Source of the DNA: Leguminivora glycinivorella
Lineage: Eukaryota; Arthropoda; Insecta; Lepidoptera; Tortricidae
DNA: 64,000 nucleotides
Assembly: GCF_023078275.1 (NCBI RefSeq)
Contig: NC_062980.1
Location: 12,046,783 to 12,110,782 of the forward strand
Reading direction: 5' to 3'
The notes below the pieces were generated by a model. The model had not been told where the DNA came from. It saw nothing but the letters and a program-made list of their open reading frames with translations, and did not search any database. A program made the translations under genes and the position numbers. This document shows, in pieces, positions 1 to 12,100 of the stretch (position 1 is the first letter of the stretch; each line of letters opens with the position of its first letter).

Positions 1-431
1 GTATGATGTATTTAAATTAGTTGCAAGCAAAGCATTTGCAAATGGTTGCAGACAATTGTCTCCATTATTAAACCTCTGCATCAGCGAATAAAACACGTTT
101 AATTAAATGACATAATTTTGCTAATCTTGCATTGCGCTTTAACTGGTGTTTACCTAGGTACTAATAAATTAGGTACCTACTGAAAACACGATTTAGATAT
201 GTGCAATTTAAGTGTAATATTTAACCTTATTTCGAACCTCTTATTTACAAATTGTGTCAATCAATACCTATAATTTAATTATTACAATGTTATTCATAAA
301 GTTATTACTTATCGATTAGCCCATAGACAACCATTATAGAGCTCTAATATAAAGGGTATTTTTACATGATTATTTGATAATGATAAACTTATACTAAACA
401 CATTCCTAAGATAATTTATGTTTCATTTCAG

Positions 432-599
432 CTCTGTAAAAACGGCGGAGGCACGTGTGTGACCCGAATCGACGGGTTCTACATAGAAACAGCCATCTGC
501 CTAGTCGTAGGCTACCTCTGGCTACAATGGGGCCGTCCCACCATCAACCGGCTACAGCGCCGGCCCGCCTCGGCGTGGCAAGTCAGCACGCTAAGATAA
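432..599 (+). CDS. SLC33A1: Acetyl-CoA transporter, last coding exon (partial)
   Basis: The exon starts after a TTTCAG acceptor at 426-431 and reads 55 codons to TAA at 597-599. It begins with the residues LCKNGGGTCVTRIDGFYIET and continues through a hydrophobic segment (ICLVVGYLWLQW) into a basic tail. The C-x-x-x-G-G-x-C-V-T pattern followed by D-G-[FY]-Y-I matches the C-terminal end of SLC33A1/AT-1. That is a multi-pass endoplasmic reticulum protein that brings acetyl-CoA into the ER lumen for protein and ganglioside acetylation. The rest of the gene lies upstream of the window. AATAAA signals follow at 663-668 and about 1125. The recognition is from memory of the family, but the motif is specific. 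Confidence 0.88.
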   Translation, partial: LCKNGGGTCVTRIDGFYIETAICLVVGYLWLQWGRPTINRLQRRPASAWQVSTLR

Positions 600-1393
600 G
601 GAAAGACTGTTCATACTATACGTATATTACCTCTAGCGTCCCACGAGAGTCAGTGTCATTTAAATAAAACAGTTTTTTTTATAATGACCATTGTTAATGG
701 ATTTAAATTGACAATTTGATAGGTTACTTTTGTAGTCAAAGGACACGTTAAGAGAGAAAGTTCGATTAGAAAAAAGGGGGCGCTGGTGGTGGTATGTCTT
801 CATTCGATACCCCTGCTGGGGTGTGAGTGGCCCCTTCCGCGCTGGGCGCTGGGGGGGCTGTGTCGGGGCGCGCCCCATCCTCGTGGGGCGGTCTGACGTC
901 GTCATTTTGCGGACGACTGGGCAATTGGTGCTTTGTTCCTCGCTTTTATTATATGGACATGAAGGGGAAAACTGTGGCGCTTCAGTCGTCATTCTGATTG
1001 GTCACGAATGCCGAGGCGCTGGCCGCCGCTCATTGGCGTAGCGGACTCCTTAAGTTGGCTATCCTGGGCAGTGTTGCGTTATGCAGTCATGGCGTTAACA
1101 GTTGGTATGAGCTTCAAATCTAGGCAATAAAAGCTTGGAAAAAATGAATGCGCACCTATCTACATGTACAATATAAACTTGAGCCCTACAAGAAAACTTT
1201 GTAGTAACATTTTGAACCAGATGTTCATTGTGTAAATACAGCAGAATTTACATAGTTTGCTGAAGATTCGAACAGAAATAAATACAAGATGGTTACAATT
1301 GATGTACACTTCACAGAGTTTGTAGTAATATTTATTTTATTGTGGGACGCTAGCGGATAATCTAGTCTAGGTATCTTTATGGATAAACACATA
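600..1393. other. 3' flank of SLC33A1, no further gene
   Basis: This contains the likely 3' UTR of SLC33A1, with AATAAA close to the stop and again near 1125. A G+C-rich patch at about 815-1040 stands out from the A+T-rich background and looks like part of a dispersed repeat. Short open frames here lack coding character. Confidence 0.5.
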
Positions 1394-3186
1394 AGGTCAG
1401 TGTGGGGAAGACCGTCTACCCGAAAAGACCGTCTATTGACTATAACTTTTTTGTTTATATATCTACGCTTCTCACACCTCAGGAGGTATAGTAGTTTTTC
1501 ATCCTTAATCCATTGGTCTTCAATACATATCCCTAGGACGAACACTAGTTAACAATAAACTTGTTTCTCGTTTCGAACTCGAACATCGAGTTCAACATGG
1601 TACCGCAAAAAAATAAAATAAAATAGAAGCAGTCGGAATATTTGTATATCATGTATGTAACGCAGTCATTTAATAACCGTTATTTCTGACTAGTACTATT
1701 ATTCTACTCAAAACGCGCTCAATTTCTAGTTTTATGTTCTGAAATATGTAACTTAGAAATTGTGCCTAGTCAGAAAGTCCGGCATAAAAGAGAAAGGCAA
1801 GACCGGCATATGATAAACAAGGAGTTGCCAACCTTTTTAGGCTTAATTAGAAATAAGTCTAGTGTAAACAATATCAATATATAAGTACGTTTTTGGCTTA
1901 TGATAGTTGTACCGTTTTTGATTTTAACTTCGAAATACAGTTTTGATAATGATTCGTATGGTGTTACTAAAATCATTCGAAAGTATTAAGTAAAAATAAA
2001 ATATATGTGACATGGTTGTGAAGAATGATAAGAGGTGAACAGAAGTAAGCCTACACTGCATTATTCATCATCATATTTAAGTTGGTAGAATTATCGTAAG
2101 CTCTAACCGTTTTTTATTATTTTTGTTTAAGTATATTTAGATTGTGCAACATGCGGCGACAAATATTTCAAAAGAGAGTAGGGTTTCCAGGGTGGCTAGC
2201 CGAATGGCATTTCTCCGACGCCAAACGAAAGCGATACGCCGCTGGCTCTGTCGCGCCAATACGCAAGCGCGATAGAGATAGATATCTACTAGCGCTTCGT
2301 TTCGTGAGCGTTTCGTGAGCGATTGTGCCATTCGGCTAGCCACCCAGTTGGTCATTATTTTTATAATCAGCATTACCCAACAGGGACCGTATGGGACCCT
2401 TTAAAACGGTTTTGACACTTTTGACCGACTATTTTACGGCTACCCAACCGTTAATTGACATTGCTGGCTGTCACTTCTGTCACTTTCACAAAAAGTCGTC
2501 ATGGGTGTCGTCAATAGGTTATCGGGGGTGGTAGCTCAGGTAGGTGGTAATTCTGGTAGTAACTATAGAAAAACCAAGCATTGCTAAGAAATGTTACCAA
2601 ACCAATTCACGTATCTTAATATCCTATTACCTTTTCTTAATAAAAAAGTTTCAAAAACAGATAAGTAGTTGGATTTATATGAGCCCGTAATATCGTGACT
2701 AAATTATATCGCAGGTGTTCGTTGGAAAAACAGTATTATGCAATATCTGGACCTGAAAAGAAAAGGTTATGAACCCCATCTACGGGACTTATGCCGGTCT
2801 TGCCTTATAAATAGAAAAATGCCTATATGTTCAATATTTTAACATTATTTTATTCATTATCTAGCACATTCTGCCCTGTTATTACGTAAAATAACAATGA
2901 TCATGATTTTGGAAGCTAGTCTCATATGAAATTACGCGACAACAAGCACTAGACGGTCTTTCTGTACTCATCGCGGGAGGACGGTCAACCCGCCGAGCCT
3001 TATAAAATGTGATTTTTATGACTTAAAAGTACCCTATTTCACCAAAATATTATAAAAGCTGTATAAAATATAATATTTGCTTTCTCATAGGACCATGCGC
3101 ATTAAGCCAGACTACATTAATTATAGAGTTTTATCCACTCAAACTTTATTTCAAATAAACTATGCCGGTCTTGCCCGCACTGACCT
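1394..3186. mobile_element. 1.8-kb non-coding DNA transposon with terminal inverted repeats
   Basis: The left end AGGTCAGTGTGGGGAAGACC (1394-1413) is matched in inverse at the right end (about 3167-3186, inverse AGGTCAGTGCGGGCAAGACC). A TA dinucleotide flanks each side (1392-1393 and 3187-3188), as expected for a Tc1/mariner-type insertion. The motif GCCGGTCTTGCC or its inverse recurs inside, near 1785-1810, 2790 and 3163. No transposase frame is visible, so this is a non-autonomous copy. A foldback MITE at 2190-2345 is nested in it. The superfamily is inferred from the TA flank only. Confidence 0.6.
2190..2345. mobile_element. Foldback MITE, copy 1 (CCGAATGGCA family)
   Basis: The ends GGGTGGCTAGCCGAATGGCA and TGCCATTCGGCTAGCCACCC are exact inverse complements, and much of the 156-bp interior also folds back (CGAAACG-rich arms). 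Two relatives occur in the window at about 8062-8214 and 15437-15517. It is nested inside the 1394-3186 element. Confidence 0.8.
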
Positions 3187-3239
3187 TAGTGTATTTTATG
3201 AAGATTTTTAGGCTAATAAATAAATTTGTATGAAAAAAA

Positions 3240-3496
3240 TATTTTGGGTGCCCCCGATGAGAAATAGTACCGTTTCGTAACTAAAAATTGGTAACCAGCT
3301 TCGAAACGGGAAAAAAAATCCTAATTCGTAGCTGGCTTCAAATTGGGACTTTCCCATTGCCGATTTGTAACCACGTTTGGTAACCGGGTTTGAAACGGAA
3401 AAAAGAATCCCGTGTTGTAGTAACTGGTTACAAAATGATACTAAATCATTACCGATTCGTAGCCATGGTTGGTAACCAGCTTTCAAACGGTGCCCC
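3240..3496. repeat. Three-unit tandem repeat, about 91 bp period
   Basis: Variants of GGTAACCAGCTTTGAAACGG recur at about 3289, 3380 and 3471, exactly 91 bp apart. Related intervening sequence (CGTAACTA / CGTAGCTGG / CCGATTCGTA) lies between them. The units have diverged from one another. Confidence 0.65.
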
Positions 3497-4618
3497 TTGT
3501 CGGTTAAAGCCGGAATTCGTTTCGTAATATTTGGCTTTTTGATGTTTGGCTTATCGTCGTGTCTGGCGAATAAAGCAACTTGTGAAGAGCCTGCATCATA
3601 CAATTCATACAGTATTCCAATACCTGTAAAAAAATACCTAATTACAGGCAAATTCAGGAAAGCTGGCACGAATGGAATGAACAAAACTGATCGTATGAGT
3701 GACATTGTATTGATAACACTGGACCCTGTCAATAGCTACCATTTTATAGGCTACTAGACTCATATCGAATTTGGCACAATAAATGATTGTCTTCTGTATT
3801 ATTTGACATAAAAAAACAATATTTATAGATTTTGGGTAATAAAAGTGTAAGATTACTACGTATTTTCGATTAAAAACGTGTGTAATTTTTTTGGCCATCG
3901 AAAACGCTGTCAGCGATGTAGTGACGTCATCGAATTCGAACTTACTTCATGTCAAAATAATCAGTAATAGTCAGAAAATGTTGTTTTGTAGTCGAATGAC
4001 CTGTTGCACAGATAATCTATAGATTAACATGACTGTGTTGTTTTCGCCTGATTACGTAAAAATATACTTTTAAAATATTTTTTGCTGTTTTTAGGTCTTA
4101 ATAAAATATGGTAATATTTCGGATAATTGGATAGTACTTAATCAAATAAGACTTTAAAAAAGGGTCAAGTAGCCTGTCACACACATGCATATTTTCATTC
4201 AGTCATTCGTTCCATTCATTCTAGCTCTTGTGGGTTGATACGGTACGATATGAAATAATAGAAATAGAGTGAGGGCGCCACTTTCTTTGTAAATGTGCAA
4301 TGTGGCAACAATTTAGTGTGGAATTTATTTAGGTCAATCTAACTTAATTATTTTATATTACCGAATTATTAATGAATGTTAGGCTGGATCGTGATGTAAA
4401 AATGTCTATTCTTGAACACGTAGACGAAATGAAATTTAATTGAACGACAAATGACAGACTCAAGGTTTTTTTTTCTTACATTAGTTACTTTGTCACGGAC
4501 TTTTTTCATCGAAGATATTAAGTTATTTAATAAATTAAAACAATATATTTTTCTGATAAAGAGAATAGGTACCTACATGACCTAACCATTGATTTTGTTT
4601 GAATTAGTTATTTGTTTT
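3497..4618. other. Intergenic, nothing recognised
   Basis: A+T-rich sequence without a supported gene. A frame at 3497-3757 begins at TTG and has no support. A CRE-like TGACGTCA occurs near 3922. Confidence 0.4.
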
Positions 4619-4941
4619 ACAAGGGGGCAAAGTAGTTGTTTAACCGCACGTGCCAATATTGATACCTGAGCAAGCGAAAGATTCTAATATTCAAAAAGTG
4701 GAATCTTGAGCGTTGCGAGGGTATCAAGGCACGAAGGTTAAACAAACTTTGCCACCGAGTGAAACACAAAATTTTTCACCACACCAACACGAACAAAATA
4801 CTGACTATAAAACATCAAAATAAATCAAATCCATCAATTTATTCAATATTTATGATTCAAAATCATCATTTATAGGTAAAATCTAGCAGCCAGATTAAGA
4901 CATCGAGTTAAAATTTGTATGAAATTACTTTGCCCCCTTGT
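4619..4941. mobile_element. 323-bp element with perfect 16-bp terminal inverted repeats
   Basis: ACAAGGGGGCAAAGTA at 4619-4634 is exactly inverted at 4926-4941. An inner inverted pair (GGCAAAGTAGTTGTTTAACC near 4625; GGTTAAACAAACTTTGCC near 4737) makes an imperfect hairpin of the left part. There is no open frame. No clear target-site duplication was found, so the class is unknown. Confidence 0.65.
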
Positions 4942-5278
4942 GGATAAAATGCAATTTTGCTATCTGTTTTCGAATAGCAAAGAAAGCTTTACCAGTTGGT
5001 GTGGTGAAAAAATATTTAAACTGGCTATTATTTACGAGGTACATTATTCATATTGGCGCAAAGGTCTTAGCGCATAAACTACTTGAAATCATGTATTATT
5101 TAATTTTCATGTATTTATTAGATAATGTTGACGTAATTTATTTCTTTTTATTAGTTAATTTCACTAGGGTTAAAACAAATTTAAAAATGGAAGTTGTTTG
5201 CCTTCGGTGTGATTGGAACTCACTTTTAAATTTATTCTAAGCTTAGTATGAATCACAGCACTCCAGGTCTTTTTACTT

Positions 5279-6014
5279 TCAAAGTCGACGTAAAAGTCGA
5301 CGTAATCGACGTAAAAGTTCGCAATAATAGTCCGAGTTTATAGTCGTACCTTTTTGGAGATAGTCAACCATTATTACACCCTTTGCGTCCCAGAACACTG
5401 ATGCCATAACTTTATTTGCCGACAAAATGGCCTTTGCCTTTTTGGGTGGCGGAGATCCAGCACGAACCCACTGTTTTGATTGCTGTTTAGTCTCGGGCGT
5501 ATAGTGGTAGACCCATGTCTCATCCATAGTAACATATCTGTCCAAAAAGTCTTGAGGGTCAGCTTCATACAGGTCTAGACAGTCGCGTGAAATTGTTAGA
5601 CGAGTGATTTTTTGTTCCACTGAAAGGAGCTTTGGAACCCATCTCGCCGACACCTTGGAAAACCCTAATTCGTTAACTATAATGTTTTGAGTTTTTTCAT
5701 AGGAGATGCCTACGATGTCGGCTATTTCTCTCACTTTTAACCGTCGGTCTTGGATTTATCTTCATAAATTTGTTTCGCAGTCAATCCTTTTTTATGAAGA
5801 TATTTAATTACATCACGTTGCTCCAAATTGTCCATTGTGAAAAAACTGCTTACACGTATTTTTAAATGAGAGGAAAAACTTATTTTAAAATATTGCATTT
5901 AATTAAAATTTCGCGGGATGACAACTAAATAATGACAGTTCAAAATGACGGCAGAAAAAAGGAACTAAGTTTTTTTTTTAATGGTCAGGCCGCGAACTTT
6001 CCAATCAGCCCTCG
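5279..6014 (-). mobile_element. Defective mariner transposon (transposase remnant)
   Basis: On the minus strand an ATG at 5835 opens MDNLEQRDVIKYLHKKGL, the mariner helix-turn-helix start, and runs to about 5745. There an internal deletion joins it out of frame to the segment beginning VREIADIVGIS. The frame 5734-5279 carries MDETWVYHYTPETK, with the first catalytic Asp, and FWDAKGVIMVDYLQKGTT, with the second. The third catalytic Asp region is missing, because the frame ends in a GTCGACGTAAAA-type short repeat at 5279-5320. The 5' terminus reads CGAGGGCTGATTGGAAAGTT inverted at about 5995-6014, followed by TA; the opposite terminus was not found. The element cannot make an intact transposase. 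Confidence 0.9.
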
Positions 6015-9000
6015 TATTATTATTCGTGTATTTATTATTTCGCATAGATATAATAATTTATAATGATCCACCTTAAATCTTTTAAATTTGGGTTATGGTT
6101 GTGATATATATTTTTATTAAATATCATCCCTTAGTATTTAATATTATAACCCAAATAGGTATATTTTATGACTTAACGGCGATTTCATTTAAATGCTCAG
6201 GTTCTTGTGTACAAAAATATCTTATGTTATTCTTAAGTACTACTGTTGAATATTTTAAAAATAGTTTTATTTTGTGTTTTTACTGTACCTACAAAAGATA
6301 CTAATCATTCCAGCGACTCAATAAGATGTCCACAAGTTTGGTGGAATTTAATTGTAAATAACTTTGTGATAATTAAAAAGTTGTAGTTATTATAAAGTGA
6401 ATAAAATGACTAAGATAATATTTGTGAAACATGTGTTTTCATTAAAATACTTAAAAATTAACATATTTGAAAATCATTCTTAAACCCTCGCAATGGAGTT
6501 TATTTTCAGAACTATCCAAAAAGTTTCAATTTCACCCAAATAAGGCTTTTAATATATATAGTTTATAAGGAGGTAAATTAAATCCTTTATTTTTTATAAT
6601 TTCTTTATGTACACATCAACACTTCTTAAAATATGTCGTTAGAGTATTAACAATGCTATATGCAGTTCATAAACATTTTTGGTAATCTATAAACTCATAT
6701 GCAAAAAACAATAACATTCTGTTTAGAAATCTTAAAGAATTGGAAATTTTAAAAGATCACATTTGGTGTCACTATTTAATAGTCTAGGTATTTTATTTAA
6801 TAAAAGATATATCTGCAAATATATTTACCTACAAGGACGTACTTATATACTACTTCGTAAAATTAACATATATTCGATTTTTATCAATAGGTAAGCTATT
6901 TAGAATATAGTTTTGTTCGGTGTTTCATTCCTATTTGGAACTTCATTAAATAATTGATATATTTCCTTCAAGCCACATAATATACTATGATGAACCAACA
7001 TATTACTATGAATTGCCCTTACAAAGCAGCCACAAATTGCTCATAATACTCAAATGATATATAAAGACCTTTTCACTACACGATATGTTCATACTGGACA
7101 CTAACAGCACATAAAAGTACACAAAGCAATATAGTAAAACATCATTTAAATAAATGCATAGTAGTCTGTAAAAACACTCAGTTTTAATCAATCCTTCGTG
7201 AAGTATTTTATCATCATGTGCATTGGAAGATTTACATAAATGAAAATAAGGTTATGTACCTATACAAGATCAAACGTAAAAGATCATTAATAATATTCGT
7301 ATCCCAGTTTCATAAAATAATCATTACATTTTTGGCAACACTAATAGAAAATTACGTCACAACTAACTAACAGTTCACTATTCACATTTATGTTTGGTAA
7401 ATTAATCGACTTCTGAAAAAAGTTACAAAAACAAATGTACCTAAATTTTCTAACATTGTAGTAATTTAATTTCGATTGTAATCTACATATATTTGAATAA
7501 CTAAAAATAACATCTTCCAATCGAACTTTGACTTTACTTTGTGCTATAAATAGGTACAATAATAGTCTTTGGCATTGTATCTTTATAAATATGGATTTTT
7601 AAAACAATTGCGCGATTTAGTTGTATCGCTTAAAATTTTAATTGTTATTTTCGAGTAAGTTCGATTTGCTCAACATTACTATGTAGGCATTACATACAAT
7701 AATTGACCCTAAGCTTAATTTAAAGTTTAATTTAAGCACACCTCGGACACTGGCGATCAAGTATATGAAAGAGGCGCGTTGCTAGCACACAGTCTAAGCT
7801 CGTGTAGGTGAACGCGTACTATGCTTGTATGAGTGAAATATGACAGGTCGACTATTCGCGTTTTTGACAAGCGGTAACTGTCAGGTAACCGAGAGGGGGT
7901 GGGCGGCACTTTCAGCGGAGAGCGGGTGTGGCCATACTGTACGACAGTACTCTTTATTATACTGTGATTTAAGCTAATTTAACATGAACATTAGCATAAC
8001 GTTATCGTCAGTTAGTAACACGAACTGTTTCTACAAATCCGTTGCCCCCGCTAGTACAGGTGCCGTAGCCGAATGGCATTTTTGCGACGCGAAACGAAAA
8101 CGAAACGCCGTGAAAGGTAATAGTCTGGCTCTGTCGCGCCAATATGCAAGAGCGATAGAGATAGATATCTACGAGCGTTTCGTTTCGTGAGCGTTTGTGC
8201 CATTCGGCTACGTTCCCAGACATGCCAAAGAGTTTGGACCAGCGACTGCCATCGTATAAGTCATCTGAAGATGTTATCAATGATATGGCGCTTGAATACA
8301 TTACATTTTATTCTTTATGTAGTTTTCGCGTGTTGCACTAAAGCAGCAAGACTTTTAAATGACTTAGGGAGAACCTTATGGCTTTGTAGGTACAATTTAT
8401 CAGTTAATCCCGTGGACGAAGATACCTCCTTCAATTAAAATTTCATCTCATTTTATACCTACTTCTAAAATTGAAGTCATCACTATTTGAAACATTTTTC
8501 CATTGGAGTATAAAAGTTTTAAATGCAATATCATTTTGTGCCTATGTTGTCCGAATAGTTCAAGAATCCATAACAAATCGTATGAGTAGGTAATAAATAA
8601 TAGAAGTAGATACATTTAAAAACGGTAGTCATGTTCTATAATCAGATTATAGAGATATCAAAGTAATATTTTTAAAAGTGCCAATCATCTTGGGATAGCC
8701 AAGCAAATTATAACACAACCACTGGCGACATTGTGTCTTACGTGTAACTAACTAAAACGAACAAACTAAGCGACAGTTTATAGAGCTGAACACAGATCTG
8801 TAAATAATTATTAGATAGAGTCATTACATATTGAAAACGCACCTTGACGTATATTTGAAGGCAAAATCATTGTCATATGTTGCAGACTTTTAAACCAATA
8901 GTCTTTTGCTGATGTCATGTGTTCTTTCAATAAATATCTAATTTGGCCTTTTGACTTATCTGTATCCCTGAATCCATATCTGAATAGGAACCGTAACAAT

Positions 9001-9111
9001 TATGGATATTGAAAAAAATAATAATAATAGGTGCTTACCCGAGGGATGTCAAGCCACAAGTTTAACGTGCGTTTTCAAATTGGAATCTTCAGAACACATA
9101 CAACTTTAGAA
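6015..9111. other. Intergenic, no gene recognised
   Basis: Mostly A+T-rich DNA. A G+C-richer stretch at about 7740-7940 could be a repeat or regulatory DNA. A foldback MITE lies at 8062-8214. The distal part (below 9112) should contain the 3' UTR of the SLC7A4-like gene. A donor-like GTAAGC on the minus strand near 9042 allows a spliced 3' UTR. No poly(A) signal could be assigned with confidence. Confidence 0.4.
8062..8214. mobile_element. Foldback MITE, copy 2 (CCGAATGGCA family)
   Basis: It is bounded by GCCGTAGCCGAATGGCA and TGCCATTCGGCTACG, with the same CGAAACG arms and GATAGAGATAGATATCTAC core as copy 1 at 2190-2345. The terminal bases have diverged (GTAGCC instead of CTAGCC). Confidence 0.78.
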
Positions 9112-12100
9112 TCACGGATCCCGCCGCGCGAGTTCATCGTCGCTTATGATCGGTTTTCGATCGTCACTCTTTTCTTTTCCGAAGCGTCCGATGCGCCGCG
9201 AAGTCTTTTCGATGGCGCCCCAGCCGCGGCCGGCGCTGGCTGATCGGGACAGGAGACCGGCTACGCCTTCGCCTAGCTTGCTGTGGTGGATGCCGTAGAG
9301 GAAGTAGAGGAGGAGACCTGGAGTATGTGTGACATGATTAGATGATTGATGCAAGAATCAATGCACTTTAAATCTTTTATCTGGTTATAGGCAGACATCT
9401 AAGATCAATGGAAGTAACATCCATTGGTATTTCCTGTGAACTAGATTCTCTAATTTCTGTGCAGCGTATGTCATATGAAAACAGCTGCTATTGGATATAC
9501 TTCGAGAGATAAAATGGATATTGATGATATCTAGGAGGACCCTCTTGATATACCTACTCGTATTTGAAGAACTTACTGAAAGTATCCATAGGTATAGCGA
9601 ACTGCGTGAGAGCATGACGGAGGCGCCATCGTATAGCAGCAGCAAAAACGGTACTCTGACCAAATGTAGGTAGGTATATGAGGTCTGGACTCTGGAGGAG
9701 CATATCCAAAATTAGCGCATTGAAATTGACCATGAACTTCACGTTGCGGATGACGGAAGCAGCACCTATGGGCTCTGAATGGAATATACATGAGGAACTT
9801 ACCAAAAGTGATCCATATAGCGAACCGCGCCCACGTCAGCGCGTTAAGATTCACCATGAGCTCGACGTTGAGCATGACGGAGGCGGCAGGAAGTAGTGGA
9901 ACCCATGGGACTCTGAATGGAAGCCGCGCTGGAGACTGCTGGTGCGCCCAGATTATGAATATACCTGGAGAAAATACAATGTTTTTCAAAGACTGCATGA
10001 AATTTTTTCAAAGAGATCGATAAATAAAATAAACTAAGATCCATACTATAGAGAGAAACTGTCCTCTCAGATCTTCGTCAGACTAAATTACTTCATTCCC
10101 TATTTCACTTCACCACAGATAATAAGTGACTCAAGCCTGGGTTATGTGCAGTGATCGGGGATTTGGATGCCACACGGGGTGAATGACCTCAAACATTATG
10201 CTAGTATGGATATGCCGCGGGATTCCAGGCTTTTTGTGGTCAGAAAAAGGACAGTTTTTTTATCATAATATTATGTAAGTACCTACCTTTATATTATCAT
10301 TTTTTTGCTATTACGGGTCAATATTTTAAATGCGACATCAAACCATCATTGTTATTACTGCTGAATTTTTCTTAATTAGTTTAGTACTAATAGGCCTCAC
10401 TTACAATAAAATATGCGTATAAAAATTCACTTTATTATAGATTAGTGCAAAATCAACACATTTTCTCAGTGACAAAGAAAGTTTGACTTTTTTTATATTA
10501 CACGTAAATTGATCCCTACATTTCTGTACAATTTCATTATTTTTATATAATTGGGCTGTTTTTTTTTATATAATGCTTAAGGTAAGCCTTTGAGTCCCAC
10601 GGTAAGCTCAAAGAAGGCTTGTGTTGTGGGTACTCAGACAACGATATATATAATATATAAATACTTATATACATAGAAAACATCCATGACTCAGGAACAA
10701 ATATCTGTGCTCATCACACAAATAAATGCCCTTACCGGGATTCGAACCCGGGACCGCGGCGTGGCAGGCAGGGTCACTACCGACTGCGCCAGACCGGTCG
10801 TCAAAATCATTTCTATTTCTCTATATCATAACCAATACTTGCTAAACTTACTTATTGAATATCGTTTATATTATAAATATTATTACCTACACGGGAATTG
10901 CGTTTATTTTTCGACCAGTTACTTTGTAACCTCATTGTTTATGAGCTACGGTAGTTGCTTACCATCAGGCGATCCGTCTGATCATTTAAACTAAGACATA
11001 AGAAAAATTATCACGGGCCGGACGGCATATCCATATCACTGTTTCTACTTGATATCCCGTGGTGTGGCATCTAAATCCCCAATCACTGGTTATGTAGGTT
11101 CTTAGCAGCAGAATGCTTACATGCAATAATGATGGAAGTCAGCACAAGGTCCGGCAGCAGTGCCCACAAGCCCGCCTGTTCAGCCACGAAATGGTTATGT
11201 GCACATAACGCGGCGGCAGCCGCAGTCAAAGTGTACACACAGCCAGAGACGGCAGCCCCGGGTGCTCGGCCGCCGACGAGTGGCTCAAGCCAGGCGTATT
11301 GCGGGCGGAGACGACCGACGGTTAGAGCTTCGAACATCTGAAATCAAGGGTCCAATTAATTGGTACCATAGAATACCTAGTACCTACCTACTACAAAATT
11401 CACCACAGAAGACATAAGCTGATTCTCACCTCTGAAGAAGAAGATCCGCCATCAGTCGCTGGTGTACCAGTTGCTGAACTATCTTCACGATCTCCAGGAG
11501 AATCTATCGGTGGAACTCCAAAACTCTTATCGTCAACTGTAGGAGCAGGCCGATACCGTAATATTATAACTGCAGCGCTCACGATTGTGTACGCCAATAA
11601 TGTACCGATTGACATGAATTCTACGAGCTTCTCCAAGTCAAACAATAGAGCAATGATCGCTGATGATAATCCAGAAATAATCAAGTTCGCAATAGGGATC
11701 TGAGACTTGTTGCTAATGTCGCTGAGGAAACCAAATAGAAGGCCATCAGTAGACATGGCATATAAACAACGGGGCAGGGAGAACAGAGATCCAAGAAGAG
11801 TAGTGGTCATTCCGCAGACTGCTCCAACGGAAACTGCATATTTAGCCCAATCGGCATGCACTGCACCTAAAGCGGAGGGCAGTGCTGCTTCAGGATTAAT
11901 ACTAGTATATGGCACCATAAGAGTCAAAGCTAAAGCGACAAGAATGTATCCAAAAGCGACAATGGCCATGGAAAGGACTGTCGCAATAGGAATTGAGCGT
12001 GAGGATCTTTAGCTTCCTCGCTAGACGCCGAGATGCTGTCAAAGCCAACAAAGGCGTAGAAACATGTCGCTGCCCCAGCTAATACCCCACTAAAACCGAA

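Noticed and set aside
2137..2373. Frame with MAQSLTKRSRNEAL-type peptide (also near 8008 and 15303)
   Set aside because: The peptide is a translation of the foldback MITE, recurring with each copy.
3497..3757. 86-aa frame with a signal-like N-terminus
   Set aside because: It starts at TTG, overlaps other open frames in noisy DNA and matches nothing I recognise.
10730..10802. tRNA gene-like heads with A and B boxes (also at 16450, 34400 and 36960)
   Set aside because: Each is joined to the same non-tRNA body and repeated several times with decay, so they are SINE heads, not functional tRNA genes.
10686..10994. Reading frame starting MTQEQISVLI (also at 39420)
   Set aside because: It is the antisense of the SINE body; the same peptide appears wherever the SINE does.
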